Shown here: positions 8,201 through 14,680 of the stretch, piece after piece
Layout of the letters: the number at the start of each line of letters is the position of its first letter
Position numbering within the stretch: position 1 is the stretch's first letter
From: Bacteroidales bacterium
Lineage (GTDB): Bacteria; Bacteroidota; Bacteroidia; Bacteroidales; Bacteroidaceae
Direction: 5' to 3'
Assembly: GCA_004555425.1 (NCBI GenBank)
Contig: SFID01000041.1
Location: 1-16,373 of the forward strand
DNA: 16,373 bases
The notes under the pieces: model-generated
The model's input: the letters and a program-made list of their open reading frames with translations, nothing else
Told to the model about the DNA's origin: nothing
Database searches by the model: none
Translations under genes and position numbers: made by a program

Positions 8201-9584
8201 TGACAACATCAGCCTCTTCGATTGGCACGACCACAACCTCCAACTCACCGACCTGCAATCCGAGCAGACCGAAGTCAAGGTGGGCGAGGCGGTTCAGTTC
8301 ACTGTGACGCTCCGCAACAAAGGCTCGCAAACGGCCACGGACTACAAGGTCCTCCTCCTGCGCGATGGCCGCCAGGTGGCTAGCCTTGCTGGCGAACCCA
8401 TTCCCTCTGACAGCGTGCAGACACTGCTCCTCACCGACCGTCCTAATGCCGATGCCAAGGAATCCAGCGTCTATACGGCGCAAATCGTTTGGGACGCTGA
8501 CGAGGTAACCGACGACAATCTGTCCAGTGCTGTCACCATTACCGTCCTCCCCGGCCTGCCCTACGTTTCGGGGGTCAAGGCCAACATTGTGGACGGCCAG
8601 TGCCTGCTCTCTTGGGATGCTCCTTACGAGGCACCTGCAGGTGATGGCACGGAAACGGTAACGGAGGATTTCGAGTCCTACACAGCCTTCACGATTACCA
8701 ACCTCGGGCGCTGGACGCTCTACGACGGCGATGGCCGCCGCGTCATTGGCATCCTTGATGGCGGCGACTTCATCGAATATCCCAACGTTGAAGGTCCGAT
8801 GGCCTACCAGGTGTTCAACCCGAGCCAGATTGGCCTGTCGGGCACTTGGGCCCCGCACAACGGCAAGCAGGTGCTGGCAGCCTTCAGTTGTGGCCGTTTT
8901 GCTGCCAACGACGACTGGCTCATTTCGCCCGAAGTGACGGGTGGCCAGACCATTTCCTTCTATGCGAAGAGCCCCGACTACAATCTCTATGGCACGAACG
9001 AGGTCATCCAGGTGCTTTACTCCACGGGCTCAACCGAGACCAGCGAGTTCCAGCAGATTGGCAGCGACATCAAGGTGCCTGGCAGTTGGAAGCAGTATCA
9101 GGTGGAACTCCCCGCCGATGCCCGTCGCTTTGCCATCCGCTGCATCTCCAACGACCAGTATGTGCTCTACCTGGATGATATCACCTACCAGCGTCCTGTG
9201 GAGAGCCTGCAACTCCTGGGCTACCACGTCTATCGTGATGCTGAGCGCCTGACGGCCGAGCCGATTAGCACGACCACGTACACCGATGCCACGCTGACGG
9301 ACAACGATTGGCACGAATATGCGGTCAGCACGGTCTATGCCGATGGCGAGAGTGCCCTGTCGCCTGCCGTTCGCGTGAGCATCACGGGTATATCCGACAC
9401 CTTCCTGCCCACGGCTCCCGCCTTCCGCCTCGGCCGTGGCTACATCGACCTCCGTCCCACGACTAAGGAGGTGACGATTGCCGACATGGCAGGCCGCATC
9501 CACTATCGCGGCCACGGTGGTAGGCGCATTCCCCTCCCCGCTGGCGTTTACTTGGTCAACGGCCAGCGCGTTATTGTTCGATAA
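5268..9584 (+). CDS. T9SS-secreted multidomain adhesin-like protein (FN3 / choice-of-anchor-J), copy 2
   Basis: The open frame extends up to GTG 5166, but ATG 5268 is preferred: it gives a clean signal peptide (MKPFFLSLALAASVTTAVAQ), and the earlier starts lie within the intergenic stem-loop. The 1438-aa product has the same domain order as its neighbour: propeller-like head (about 22-276), FN3-like (278-375, 375-464), jelly roll (467-616, with DANNDGHTW), FN3-like (622-721, 723-815), jelly roll (821-983), CARDB/Ig-like (988-1095), third jelly roll (1098-1308, ANDDWLISPE), FN3-like (1312-1375), and a T9SS sorting domain (about 1378-1438, ending LPAGVYLVNGQRVIVR). The two proteins match end to end but are clearly diverged, most in the head, so they come from an old tandem duplication and may bind different ligands. 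No strong promoter is visible before it (only a TGCTTTG at 5243), so co-transcription with the first gene is possible. A clear terminator follows. Confidence 0.85.
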   Translation: MKPFFLSLALAASVTTAVAQDVPTIYGSVIYATGWQDMANAPYGIYAIDGGDAREPRAVRINPSLFANGGGVYVDGLYHMVQHQTYADGLSIALRTYDVNNDWRLVREQYLDFSGCIASDLTYDPTTDNIYGCFGRGTVEGQKSYLLGILNEFTGEVDELGTLPEQMLALACNAQGELYGIGEYTGNLYRINKATAQTTLVGSTGKNIKYEQSATFDYASGKLYWAATPHGTDNPVFLYEVSTADGSCKQLSEMTGRHEFTGLFTTSPFTPAAAPGRISNLTADFPNGTLSGNIRFTAPSTTFGGTALSGTLAYRLRIDGKEAATGSCEAGSTITVPTTLTEGAHYVKVDVSNANGRCPVAVQDYWMGYDVPVVRNAQLTKGEDGRVTLTWTAAEGKHGGYVDSETMAYLVTRNPGNVQIYDGPATTCTELMAVSKYGAYTYTITPRYADAAGEAYTTAPIVLGSAVVPPYTEKFSEESSWTTFTVLDANNDGHTWYYDYGAASIAFSEKGNDTDDWLITPPLQLNPEWLYQFDFLAIGDVSATERFSVYAGQQPTASAMTQQIQAQQQIDGGIEYAQSIRFIPQGADQPTYLGIHAESEYYNSSLLSVSNLSVKALASIHAPAAPTDLQAVAAAGGVKEATLTFKAPTQAINGTPLPTIDMVKVFRGNANVATFDEVQPGQELTLTDKPTLPGEYTYSLVAVNEHGEGLAADVKVYVGEDTPGSPRNIRLTEVAPGRVQVTWEAPEVGTHGGYINPDNLKYEVTTSEGASTTTTEKSHESTFSVPADKQTMIWFSLRARNNRGRGPVTPSDTLFLGDAYSMPFAESFARRTLNVSPWNMQAPEGAEWNVVSYGLYADPQDKDGGMAVFLNSVEGNVGHLVSPKITLEGKHPTLRFHIFHNPKTRNEVTAILRDGEGHKHELGHIVCKDLTGVTTDADHGAWVAYTYNLEDFLGHGAVQIDLQVEGHLSPEQNNTCYIDNISLFDWHDHNLQLTDLQSEQTEVKVGEAVQFTVTLRNKGSQTATDYKVLLLRDGRQVASLAGEPIPSDSVQTLLLTDRPNADAKESSVYTAQIVWDADEVTDDNLSSAVTITVLPGLPYVSGVKANIVDGQCLLSWDAPYEAPAGDGTETVTEDFESYTAFTITNLGRWTLYDGDGRRVIGILDGGDFIEYPNVEGPMAYQVFNPSQIGLSGTWAPHNGKQVLAAFSCGRFAANDDWLISPEVTGGQTISFYAKSPDYNLYGTNEVIQVLYSTGSTETSEFQQIGSDIKVPGSWKQYQVELPADARRFAIRCISNDQYVLYLDDITYQRPVESLQLLGYHVYRDAERLTAEPISTTTYTDATLTDNDWHEYAVSTVYADGESALSPAVRVSITGISDTFLPTAPAFRLGRGYIDLRPTTKEVTIADMAGRIHYRGHGGRRIPLPAGVYLVNGQRVIVR

Positions 9585-9593
9585 GATTCCACG

Positions 9594-9625
9594 AAAAAGG
9601 GCTGCCAAATCTGGCAGCCCTTTTT
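9594..9625. terminator. Intrinsic terminator after the second adhesin gene
   Basis: GGGCTGCCA (9599-9607) and TGGCAGCCC (9612-9620) form a perfect 9-bp stem with a 4-nt loop, preceded by AAAAA and followed by TTTTT. It begins 9 bp after the stop codon of the second adhesin gene. The A and T tracts make it usable in both directions, so it could also stop any minus-strand read-through from the DUF2752 gene. Confidence 0.85.
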
Positions 9626-9630
9626 ATGAT

Positions 9631-9681
9631 AGTTTCAACGGAAGCCCTTTGGCTTCCTAGCCCGATAGTCTTCGGCTTTCT
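9631..9681. repeat. Further copy of the GTTTCA hairpin unit plus companion stem
   Basis: TAGTTTCAAC is followed by GGAAGCC/GGCTTCC (9640-9657, loop CTTT) and then CTAGCCCGATAG with an imperfect second stem ending in CTTTC. This is the order seen at the end of the array at 255-303: GTTTCAAC, hairpin, CTGGCTCGATAG, hairpin. The stems have different sequences but the flanks match. A weaker copy of the second half, CCTAGACGGG...CTTCGCTTTCC, lies at about 9875-9899, in the same orientation on the other side of the large inverted repeat. Confidence 0.6.
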
Positions 9682-9710
9682 AAAACCTAAGATATTGCTT
9701 GGTCGTCATT

Positions 9711-9851
9711 GAAAGGCAATGTACCGCACGTTGCTTGCAACGTGTGGCTCAGCGAACAATGGAATATAGTAGTATCTATATCCAATAGGAACAAACGCCT
9801 GTCATTTCGCTGAGCCACACGTTGCGAGCAACGTGCGGTACATTGCCGTTC
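9711..9851. repeat. 42-bp near-perfect inverted repeat with nested palindromes
   Basis: Arms 9715-9756 and 9806-9847 are complementary at 41 of 42 positions, with three more pairs just outside (9711-9713 with 9849-9851). Each arm holds its own palindrome: CACGTTGC-TT-GCAACGTG at 9727-9744, and the same stem with GA at its centre in the right arm. The 49-bp centre contains a small stem (ATATAG 9764-9769 with CTATAT 9776-9781). It lies between convergent genes and encodes no plausible protein. It could be a non-autonomous mobile element (MITE/BIME-like), a bidirectional terminator or a cruciform-forming site. Confidence 0.8.
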
Positions 9852-9906
9852 CGCTAGGTACAAATTCCTCACAACCTAGACGGGAATACTTCGCTTTCCA
9901 GCCCTG

Positions 9907-10341
9907 CTAAAGGACCAAGAAATTATGCCACCAAATACCTCCTTCGATAATGCCAAACAGCACCCAAAATATCCGGCGGCCCATCCAGCGCTTCCCCTCT
10001 TCAACGAGCAAGGGCAAGTAGTGCCGACGGCGCAGGAGGCTGAGGAGCAGGAGGAGGGGGTAGAACAGTAGGAAAGCGGCTGCCAGCAGACAATTGGGGT
10101 TGAGGCGGACGGCGGCTAGCAGGTTGCCGTTGAGGAGTTGCAGGGTGGCGCGCGTGGTGCCGCAGCCTGGGCAGGGCAGGCCATAGAACAACTTAGAGGG
10201 ACAGACGGCAAAGCACGTTTGTCCCTCATTTGCCAGATACAGCCAGGCTACTACGGCCACGTAGGCCAGGCTACTCCATATATATGTACGCCTAGTAGAG
10301 ATAGCGCTGCAACACTTCAAAGTTCTTCTCCTTCGTGGCAT
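9907..10341 (-). CDS. DUF2752 family membrane protein
   Basis: The 144-aa product carries the DUF2752 signature: CPSKLFYGLPCPGCGTTRA (residues 47-65, with C47, C57 and C60), followed by LLNGNLLAAVRLNPN. Predicted membrane segments lie at about 22-37, 81-103 and 121-138, with a basic N terminus and an Arg-rich loop between the last two. The function of the family is unknown; the paired cysteines suggest a metal or redox site, but that is inference. The ATG at 10341 lies inside the end of the upstream TM2 gene, a 50-bp overlap. No later in-frame ATG falls before the first membrane segment, so the overlap is probably real and implies translational coupling. DUF2752 and TM2-domain genes are often neighbours in Bacteroidales, to my recollection. 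Confidence 0.8.
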   Translation of the reverse strand: MPRRRRTLKCCSAISTRRTYIWSSLAYVAVVAWLYLANEGQTCFAVCPSKLFYGLPCPGCGTTRATLQLLNGNLLAAVRLNPNCLLAAAFLLFYPLLLLLSLLRRRHYLPLLVEEGKRWMGRRIFWVLFGIIEGGIWWHNFLVL

Positions 10342-10630
10342 CGGTAATCAGGAACCAATCAATGATGGTCCAAATGCCACAACCGCCACACGTCAGCAGT
10401 TTGCCGATACCTATTCCCGTGTCGCCCAGATAGAAACGGTCCACGCCGTAGCTGCCCAAGAAGATGGAGAGCACCAGCACGATGACGGGATTCTTGAACT
10501 GAATGGAGAGAATCATGGGCCACTTGCTATCGTCCACCTCTTGCAGTCTTTCACGGATATAGGGGAGTTTCTCTGCGGGCAGGTTGGAACCCTGCGACAT
10601 AATAAACATTTGAATCTTCTGTTGCTCCAT
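10292..10630 (-). CDS. TM2 domain-containing membrane protein
   Basis: The 112-aa product has a soluble helical N terminus (about 1-45) and then a TM2 domain: a first membrane segment at about 47-62 (NPVIVLVLSIFLGSYG), the family turn motif GVDRFYLGD (62-70), and a second segment at about 72-95 (GIGIGKLLTCGGCGIWTIIDWFLI). TM2 proteins are small two-helix membrane proteins of mostly unknown function. The ATG at 10630 gives the usual length, and a TAAATTTG element lies 38 bp upstream on the same strand. It is first in a two-gene unit with the overlapping DUF2752 gene, so the two membrane proteins are probably made together and may interact. Confidence 0.85.
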   Translation of the reverse strand: MEQQKIQMFIMSQGSNLPAEKLPYIRERLQEVDDSKWPMILSIQFKNPVIVLVLSIFLGSYGVDRFYLGDTGIGIGKLLTCGGCGIWTIIDWFLITDATKEKNFEVLQRYLY

Positions 10631-10667
10631 CGTGTAAGGATTTTGAATTTATAAATACTTGTGCCGA

Positions 10668-10675
10668 CAAATTTA
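10668..10675 (-). promoter_or_regulatory. -7 element for the TM2-DUF2752 unit
   Basis: The minus strand reads TAAATTTG here, matching TAnnTTTG, 37 bp before the TM2 start codon. No TTTG lies about 20 bp upstream, so the -33 element is weak or absent. The rest of the stretch 10676-10832 shows no gene and no other structure I can support. Confidence 0.4.
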
Positions 10676-10832
10676 AAGACATTTTTTGAAAAACGCCCTT
10701 CTCTTCCCCTCAAAATATATCCCCATGCGCATATTTGTTATTCGATTGCTGGGTGCATGGGCCGCCAGAAGAGAAAATCCTTGGGTAAATGCGGGTTTGG
10801 TGTGGGCCAATAGTCAGGATCCGAGTGGTTAC

Positions 10833-10879
10833 AAAGAGCCCTCGGTTGCGGAGGCGTGTCCTGCAACCGAGGGCTTTGT
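10833..10879 (-). terminator. Terminator after the C1 peptidase gene
   Basis: GCCCTCGGTTGC (10838-10849) and GCAACCGAGGGC (10863-10874) form a perfect 12-bp stem with a 13-nt loop. On the minus strand it is followed by TCTTTGT. It starts 21 bp beyond the stop codon of the C1 peptidase gene, ending the two-peptidase transcription unit and insulating the TM2 promoter. Confidence 0.8.
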
Positions 10880-10899
10880 TTCTTTTCCAATGTCGGGCA

Positions 10900-12105
10900 T
10901 TAGATGCCGAGTTTCTTGCGGATATCCTTGGGGATAGCGTTCTTGTTGATGACGATGTTCATGGTCTTGTAGGCAACGTAGGGCTTGCTGACATACCAGA
11001 ATCCCTTGTAGGGACCGTATTCACCCCAAGAGTTCTTCATCATGAAGTACTCCTTGCCATTTTGGTCCTTGGCGATACCATAGATTTGCATGCCGTGGTC
11101 GTCGGTTGTGGTCCAGTTGTCGTAGCCTTCTTGGCGCATTTCCTGGGTAATCACCTTTTCGCCAGCAGCATCGGCCTGCGAAATCTTGGCACCAGCCTTT
11201 TCGCCTGTCCAGCGGCTCTGGTCGCTACCCACACCAGCGGTAGCCTTCGTGTCGGGTACGGTGGCCACGCAGCGGTTCTTGCCCGTGCGGCGGCTGAAAC
11301 CTTCTTCGCTCACATCGGCACCCCAGGCAAAGGTCCAACCGTTCTTCACGGCCTCGTCCATCACGCGCATAAATTCATCGAGCGGCAGGTTGTAACTGCT
11401 AGCCCAGCGCCAGTTGTCCTGGATTTCGAGGATGAAACTGCTGTAGAAGGGGTGGTGCGTATAACTGGTGAGCGATACGTAGTCGTTGGGGTCGAGTTTG
11501 AGGTAATCCTTCACGAAAGATTTCGGTGTATATTTCACGCCTTTGTACGTGAACTCGGTGGGGCACTCGCCAAAGTAGCCGTCGAGCATCGACTGCACGT
11601 TCTTCTTCCAGATGGGGTTGATTTTCTTGGCATCGCTCTTGGAGATGGCGTGGATATAAGCCTCCATGGGCGGGAAGAAGGCGGTGAAGTTGAACAGCGA
11701 ATCGCCGTAGAGGGTGTTGGGGTAGGGCATCAGGCCTTCGGGAATCAGACCGTAGCGGTCCATGCAGAAGATGGCGTCGTAGAACGAACCACCCTGGCTG
11801 AAACTGGCATCACCATGGGTGCGCACGTTGCGGTCGGCGCGGTCGGTGTAGGTCTTGCTGACGAGGAAGGATTCGCAGAGGTCAATGTCCTTCTTCTTGG
11901 GGTCTTTCTTGATGACTTCGCTCTCGAGGAAGGCCAGGGCCGAGTAGCTCCAGCAAGTACCCGAGTTGTTCTGGTTCTTGATGGGCGTAACGGGGTTGGC
12001 AATCACCGTGGTGAACACGAGAGAGTCGTTGCTGGAGACGCTGTCGGCAGCGAAGCCAGGCAGGGCGCACAGGGCGGCCAGGAGAGTTGCTTGAATTTTT
12101 TTCAT
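10900..12105 (-). CDS. Exported C1 family peptidase (bleomycin hydrolase / aminopeptidase C-like)
   Basis: The 401-aa product opens with a signal peptide (MKKIQATLLAALCALPGFAA, cleavage near residue 20), so it acts in the envelope. The papain-fold catalytic residues of family C1B are all present: Q45 and C51 in NQNNSGTCW, H337 in TTDDHGMQIYG and N358 in MMKNSWGEYG. Length and the long insert between the Cys and His fit bleomycin hydrolase/PepC. The C terminus (NAIPKDIRKKLGI) resembles the tail that in this family reaches into the active site and restricts cleavage to N-terminal residues. It should release amino acids from peptides in the periplasm. It follows the aminopeptidase P gene by 57 bp on the same strand, with an A-rich leader (ACAAAAAATAAAC) before the ATG, and is probably co-transcribed with it. 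Classical PepC is cytoplasmic; the exported form is the notable feature. Confidence 0.85.
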   Translation of the reverse strand: MKKIQATLLAALCALPGFAADSVSSNDSLVFTTVIANPVTPIKNQNNSGTCWSYSALAFLESEVIKKDPKKKDIDLCESFLVSKTYTDRADRNVRTHGDASFSQGGSFYDAIFCMDRYGLIPEGLMPYPNTLYGDSLFNFTAFFPPMEAYIHAISKSDAKKINPIWKKNVQSMLDGYFGECPTEFTYKGVKYTPKSFVKDYLKLDPNDYVSLTSYTHHPFYSSFILEIQDNWRWASSYNLPLDEFMRVMDEAVKNGWTFAWGADVSEEGFSRRTGKNRCVATVPDTKATAGVGSDQSRWTGEKAGAKISQADAAGEKVITQEMRQEGYDNWTTTDDHGMQIYGIAKDQNGKEYFMMKNSWGEYGPYKGFWYVSKPYVAYKTMNIVINKNAIPKDIRKKLGI

Positions 12106-12162
12106 GTTTATTTTTTGTTGTTTGGGTTGTTATTCGGGGTTGGTCAGATGGTGCGAGCAACC

Positions 12163-13563
12163 TTAGTCGCGGGCAGCGAGGAAGGCTTCCACCTCGTCCA
12201 CGTGGTAGGGGATGCGCTTTTCGCCAAGGAAGCGGCAGCCGTCCTTCGTAATGAGCACGTCGTCTTCGATGCGGATGCCACCGAAATCCTTGTACTTTTC
12301 GATTTCATCGAAGCAGAGGAACTCGGCATTCGTGCCTTCCTTGCGCCAGAGGTCAATGAGGGCGGGGATGAAATAGATGCCAGGCTCGTCGGTGACCACG
12401 TGGCCTTCTTCGAGGCGGCGGGCAAAGCGCAACGAGGCCGTGCCAAACTGGCTGCTGGGGCGCGTTTCCTCGTCGTAGCCCACGAAGGTTTGGCCGAGGC
12501 CCTCCATGTCGTGTACGTCCATACCCATGGCGTGGCCCAGTCCGTGGGGCAGGAAGAGGGCGTGCGCGCCAGCCTGAACGGCGGCTTCGGTGTCGCCCTT
12601 CATCAGGCCGAGGTCCTTGAGGCGGTTGGTCATCAGGCGGCACACGTCGTAGTGAACGTCCCACCAGCGCACGCCGGGACGGGCGTGGGTCAGGGCAAGG
12701 TCGTGGCAATCGACCACTATATTATAGATGTTCTTCTGGCGCTGGGTGAAAGTGCCCGAGATGGGCGTGGTGCGCGTATGGTCCGAGCAATAGTGCTCGC
12801 GTGTCTCGGCACCAGCGTCGCAGAGCAGCAGGCGGCCAGCCTCGAGCGGGCGTGCCGAAGGATAACCGTGGAGGATTTCGCCGTGCATACTGACAATGCT
12901 CTGGAAGGAAACCATACTGCCGTGGCTTGCGGCAATGCCGTCCAGCACACCGCCTATGTAGGCTTCCGTCACACCGGGGCGGCAGAGGCGCATGGCCGTT
13001 GTGTGCATCTCATAACCGATGGCAGCAGCGCGCTCCAGTTCTTCGATTTCCTCGGCCGATTTGACGAGGCGCAGTTGGATGACAGCCTGAATGAGTTCCT
13101 GCGAGGCGGCATCACGCTGTTGCGAGGGGTGTATGCCCAGGAGGTCGTGCAGGCGAATCATCGTTTCGTGGCGATAGGGCGGCAGGAAGTGCACCTTGCG
13201 GCCCGCCTTCTGCGCCTGGGCCACCATTTCCGTGAGGGCCGCCATCGGCGCAGTGTGTGCCACGCCGCATTCCTCGGCCATCTGCACAACGCTGGTCACT
13301 TCGCCGTACCAGACGATGTCGTCAATGTCAATCTCATCGCCCAGCAGGGTTTCGGCGCCGCTGTCGGCATCAATGACGCCCACGAGTCCATCGCGGTGCT
13401 GACCGAAGAAATAGAGGAACGAACTATCCTGACGGAACTTGTAAGCATTGGCGGGGTAGTTCAACGGGCTCTCGTTGTTGCCCATCAGGACAATCAGGCC
13501 GTGGCCTACCAACTGGCGCAATCGGGCGCGGCGCTCAACGTAGGTATTCTTGGAGAAAAGCAT
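12163..13563 (-). CDS. pepP: Xaa-Pro aminopeptidase (aminopeptidase P, M24B)
   Basis: The 466-aa product has an N-terminal AMP_N-type domain (about 1-150) and a C-terminal pita-bread M24 domain (about 165-466). The five metal ligands can be placed: D249 (LLLCDAGAE), D261 (HYCSDHTRT), H344 (HGLGHAMGMDVHD), E393 (VVTDEPGIYFI) and E433 (GGIRIEDDVLI); H232 in GEILHGY fits the conserved substrate-site histidine. The enzyme uses two metal ions (usually Mn) to remove the N-terminal residue from peptides with proline in second position. There is no signal peptide, so it is cytoplasmic. It is first of two genes, with the exported C1 peptidase behind it. A minus-strand -7 element at 13705-13712 would give a leader of roughly 130 nt. 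The gene symbol rests on family assignment. Confidence 0.88.
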   Translation of the reverse strand: MLFSKNTYVERRARLRQLVGHGLIVLMGNNESPLNYPANAYKFRQDSSFLYFFGQHRDGLVGVIDADSGAETLLGDEIDIDDIVWYGEVTSVVQMAEECGVAHTAPMAALTEMVAQAQKAGRKVHFLPPYRHETMIRLHDLLGIHPSQQRDAASQELIQAVIQLRLVKSAEEIEELERAAAIGYEMHTTAMRLCRPGVTEAYIGGVLDGIAASHGSMVSFQSIVSMHGEILHGYPSARPLEAGRLLLCDAGAETREHYCSDHTRTTPISGTFTQRQKNIYNIVVDCHDLALTHARPGVRWWDVHYDVCRLMTNRLKDLGLMKGDTEAAVQAGAHALFLPHGLGHAMGMDVHDMEGLGQTFVGYDEETRPSSQFGTASLRFARRLEEGHVVTDEPGIYFIPALIDLWRKEGTNAEFLCFDEIEKYKDFGGIRIEDDVLITKDGCRFLGEKRIPYHVDEVEAFLAARD

Positions 13564-13704
13564 TTAGGGTAGATAAAGGGGGTTAGTTAGAGGCGGAAAT
13601 CTTTGCGCGGTGGCCATAGGCAGAAGGCGGACAGAGCCCCCCGCTCGGGAGCATCCTAGCCCATCAGCAGCCATCGCGACAAGCAAATAAAGTGTCCTTT
13701 ACTG

Positions 13705-13743
13705 CAAAAGTACGGAATAATTCCGAAAGAATATCTACCTTTG
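13705..13743. promoter_or_regulatory. Divergent promoter pair around a palindrome
   Basis: The minus strand reads TACTTTTG at 13705-13712, a -7 element for the peptidase pair. The plus strand reads TACCTTTG at 13736-13743, a -7 element for the patatin gene, 32 bp before its ATG. Neither has a TTTG about 20 bp upstream. The palindrome CGGAAT-A-ATTCCG (13713-13725) abuts the minus-strand -7 and falls near the -30 position of the plus-strand promoter, where a regulator could affect both. The rest of 13564-13704 is leader sequence with only weak GC-rich pairing around 13638-13653. Confidence 0.5.
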
Positions 13744-13775
13744 TCTCACAATTATAGAAAATTATAGGAAGGAAT

Positions 13776-14624
13776 ATGAACAAACTGCTTGATAAACAGA
13801 CGGGACTTGTCCTTGAAGGCGGGGGAATGCGCGGTGTCTTCACCAGCGGTGTGCTCGACTATCTCCTCGACCACCATATCTATTTCAACTATGCCGTGGG
13901 CGTTTCGGCGGGTGCCTGCAATGGCCTTTCGTATATCAGCCAGCAGCGCGGGCGGGCCAAGAAGAGCAACATTGACATGCTCCAGAAATACGAGTACATC
14001 GGCCTGAAATACTTCGTCACCCAGCGCAGCATCCTCGACCGCGAGTTCATGTACGACCGCCTGGCCAACGAGGTCCTGCCCTTCGACTACGATGCCTGCT
14101 TCCAGAATCCTGCCACCTTCGAGATGGTCACCACGAATGCCCGCACGGGCAAGGCATGCTACCTCACCGAGCGCAGCGACCGCAAACGCCTCATCCAGAT
14201 TGCCAAGGCTTCGAGCAGTCTGCCCTTTGTCTGCCCCATTGTGGACGTGGACGGCGAACCGATGCTCGACGGCGGCATCGTGGACAGCATCCCCATTGAG
14301 CGCGCCATCGCCACGGGCCATCCCTTCAACGTGGTCGTGTCCACGCGCAACCGCGGCTACCGTGCGCCCGACAAGAACCTGACCATCCCGAAATTCATCT
14401 ACGGCGAATACCCCCGCCTGCGTATGGTCCTCAGCCGTATGCACACCTACTACAACCGCCAACTCGAACTCATCGAACGCCTGGAGGACGAGGGCAGCAT
14501 CCTAGTCATCCGTCCACAACTACCCATCGAAGTAGGCCGCCTAGAAGACGACCCCGTGAAACTCACCAACCTCTACAACGAAGGCTACGAAGAGGCGGGC
14601 CGCACGCTCTCGCCCTGGCTCTAA
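13776..14624 (+). CDS. Patatin-like phospholipase (YjjU/RssA-type)
   Basis: The 282-aa product is a patatin-fold serine hydrolase with the full set of motifs: oxyanion loop GGGMRG (residues 15-20), nucleophile elbow GVSAG with S44 (42-46), and the catalytic aspartate D165 in MLDGGIVDSIP. The catalytic pair is therefore S44-D165. The LVLEGGGMRG start and the overall length fit the YjjU-like subgroup of bacterial patatins, thought to hydrolyse lipids; the natural substrate is unknown. There is no signal peptide or clear membrane helix, so it is probably cytoplasmic or loosely membrane-bound. GGAAGGA just before the ATG is an unusually good Shine-Dalgarno for this phylum. The gene stands alone, divergent from the peptidases and convergent with the Fic gene. 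Confidence 0.87.
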   Translation: MNKLLDKQTGLVLEGGGMRGVFTSGVLDYLLDHHIYFNYAVGVSAGACNGLSYISQQRGRAKKSNIDMLQKYEYIGLKYFVTQRSILDREFMYDRLANEVLPFDYDACFQNPATFEMVTTNARTGKACYLTERSDRKRLIQIAKASSSLPFVCPIVDVDGEPMLDGGIVDSIPIERAIATGHPFNVVVSTRNRGYRAPDKNLTIPKFIYGEYPRLRMVLSRMHTYYNRQLELIERLEDEGSILVIRPQLPIEVGRLEDDPVKLTNLYNEGYEEAGRTLSPWL

Positions 14625-14627
14625 TGT

Positions 14628-14646
14628 TTGCGAGATTGGAAAGAAT
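14628..14646 (+). repeat. Direct repeat, left copy, next to the Fic gene
   Basis: TTGC-GAG-ATTGGAAAGAAT. The last 12 bases are identical to 16029-16040, and TTGC also precedes that copy. The two copies lie in the same orientation on either side of the AT-rich Fic segment, as target-site duplications or att-like sites would. A chance match cannot be excluded at this length. Confidence 0.45.
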
Positions 14647-14653
14647 CTGCTGC

Positions 14654-14680
14654 AATGATAGCCCATAAGATATATCATTG
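14654..14680. terminator. Weak stem-loop between patatin and Fic genes
   Basis: CAATGATA (14654-14661) and TATCATTG (14673-14680) form an 8-bp stem with an 11-nt loop. It overlaps the last codons of the Fic gene and lies 29 bp after the patatin stop. It is a plausible shared terminator for the convergent genes, but it lacks a U tract on either side. Confidence 0.3.

Noticed and set aside
9711..9851. Insertion sequence reading of the inverted repeat
   Set aside because: No transposase lies between the arms (49-bp centre) and no flanking target duplication is clear, so only a non-autonomous element remains possible.
9687..9872. 61-codon frame on the minus strand
   Set aside because: It lies within the large inverted repeat; its sequence is explained by the palindromes.
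10789..13572. 927-codon plus-strand frame across both peptidase genes
   Set aside because: It is antisense to two genes with complete catalytic motifs, and its product is low-complexity His/Val/Ala-rich sequence. It also runs through the terminator at 10833-10879.
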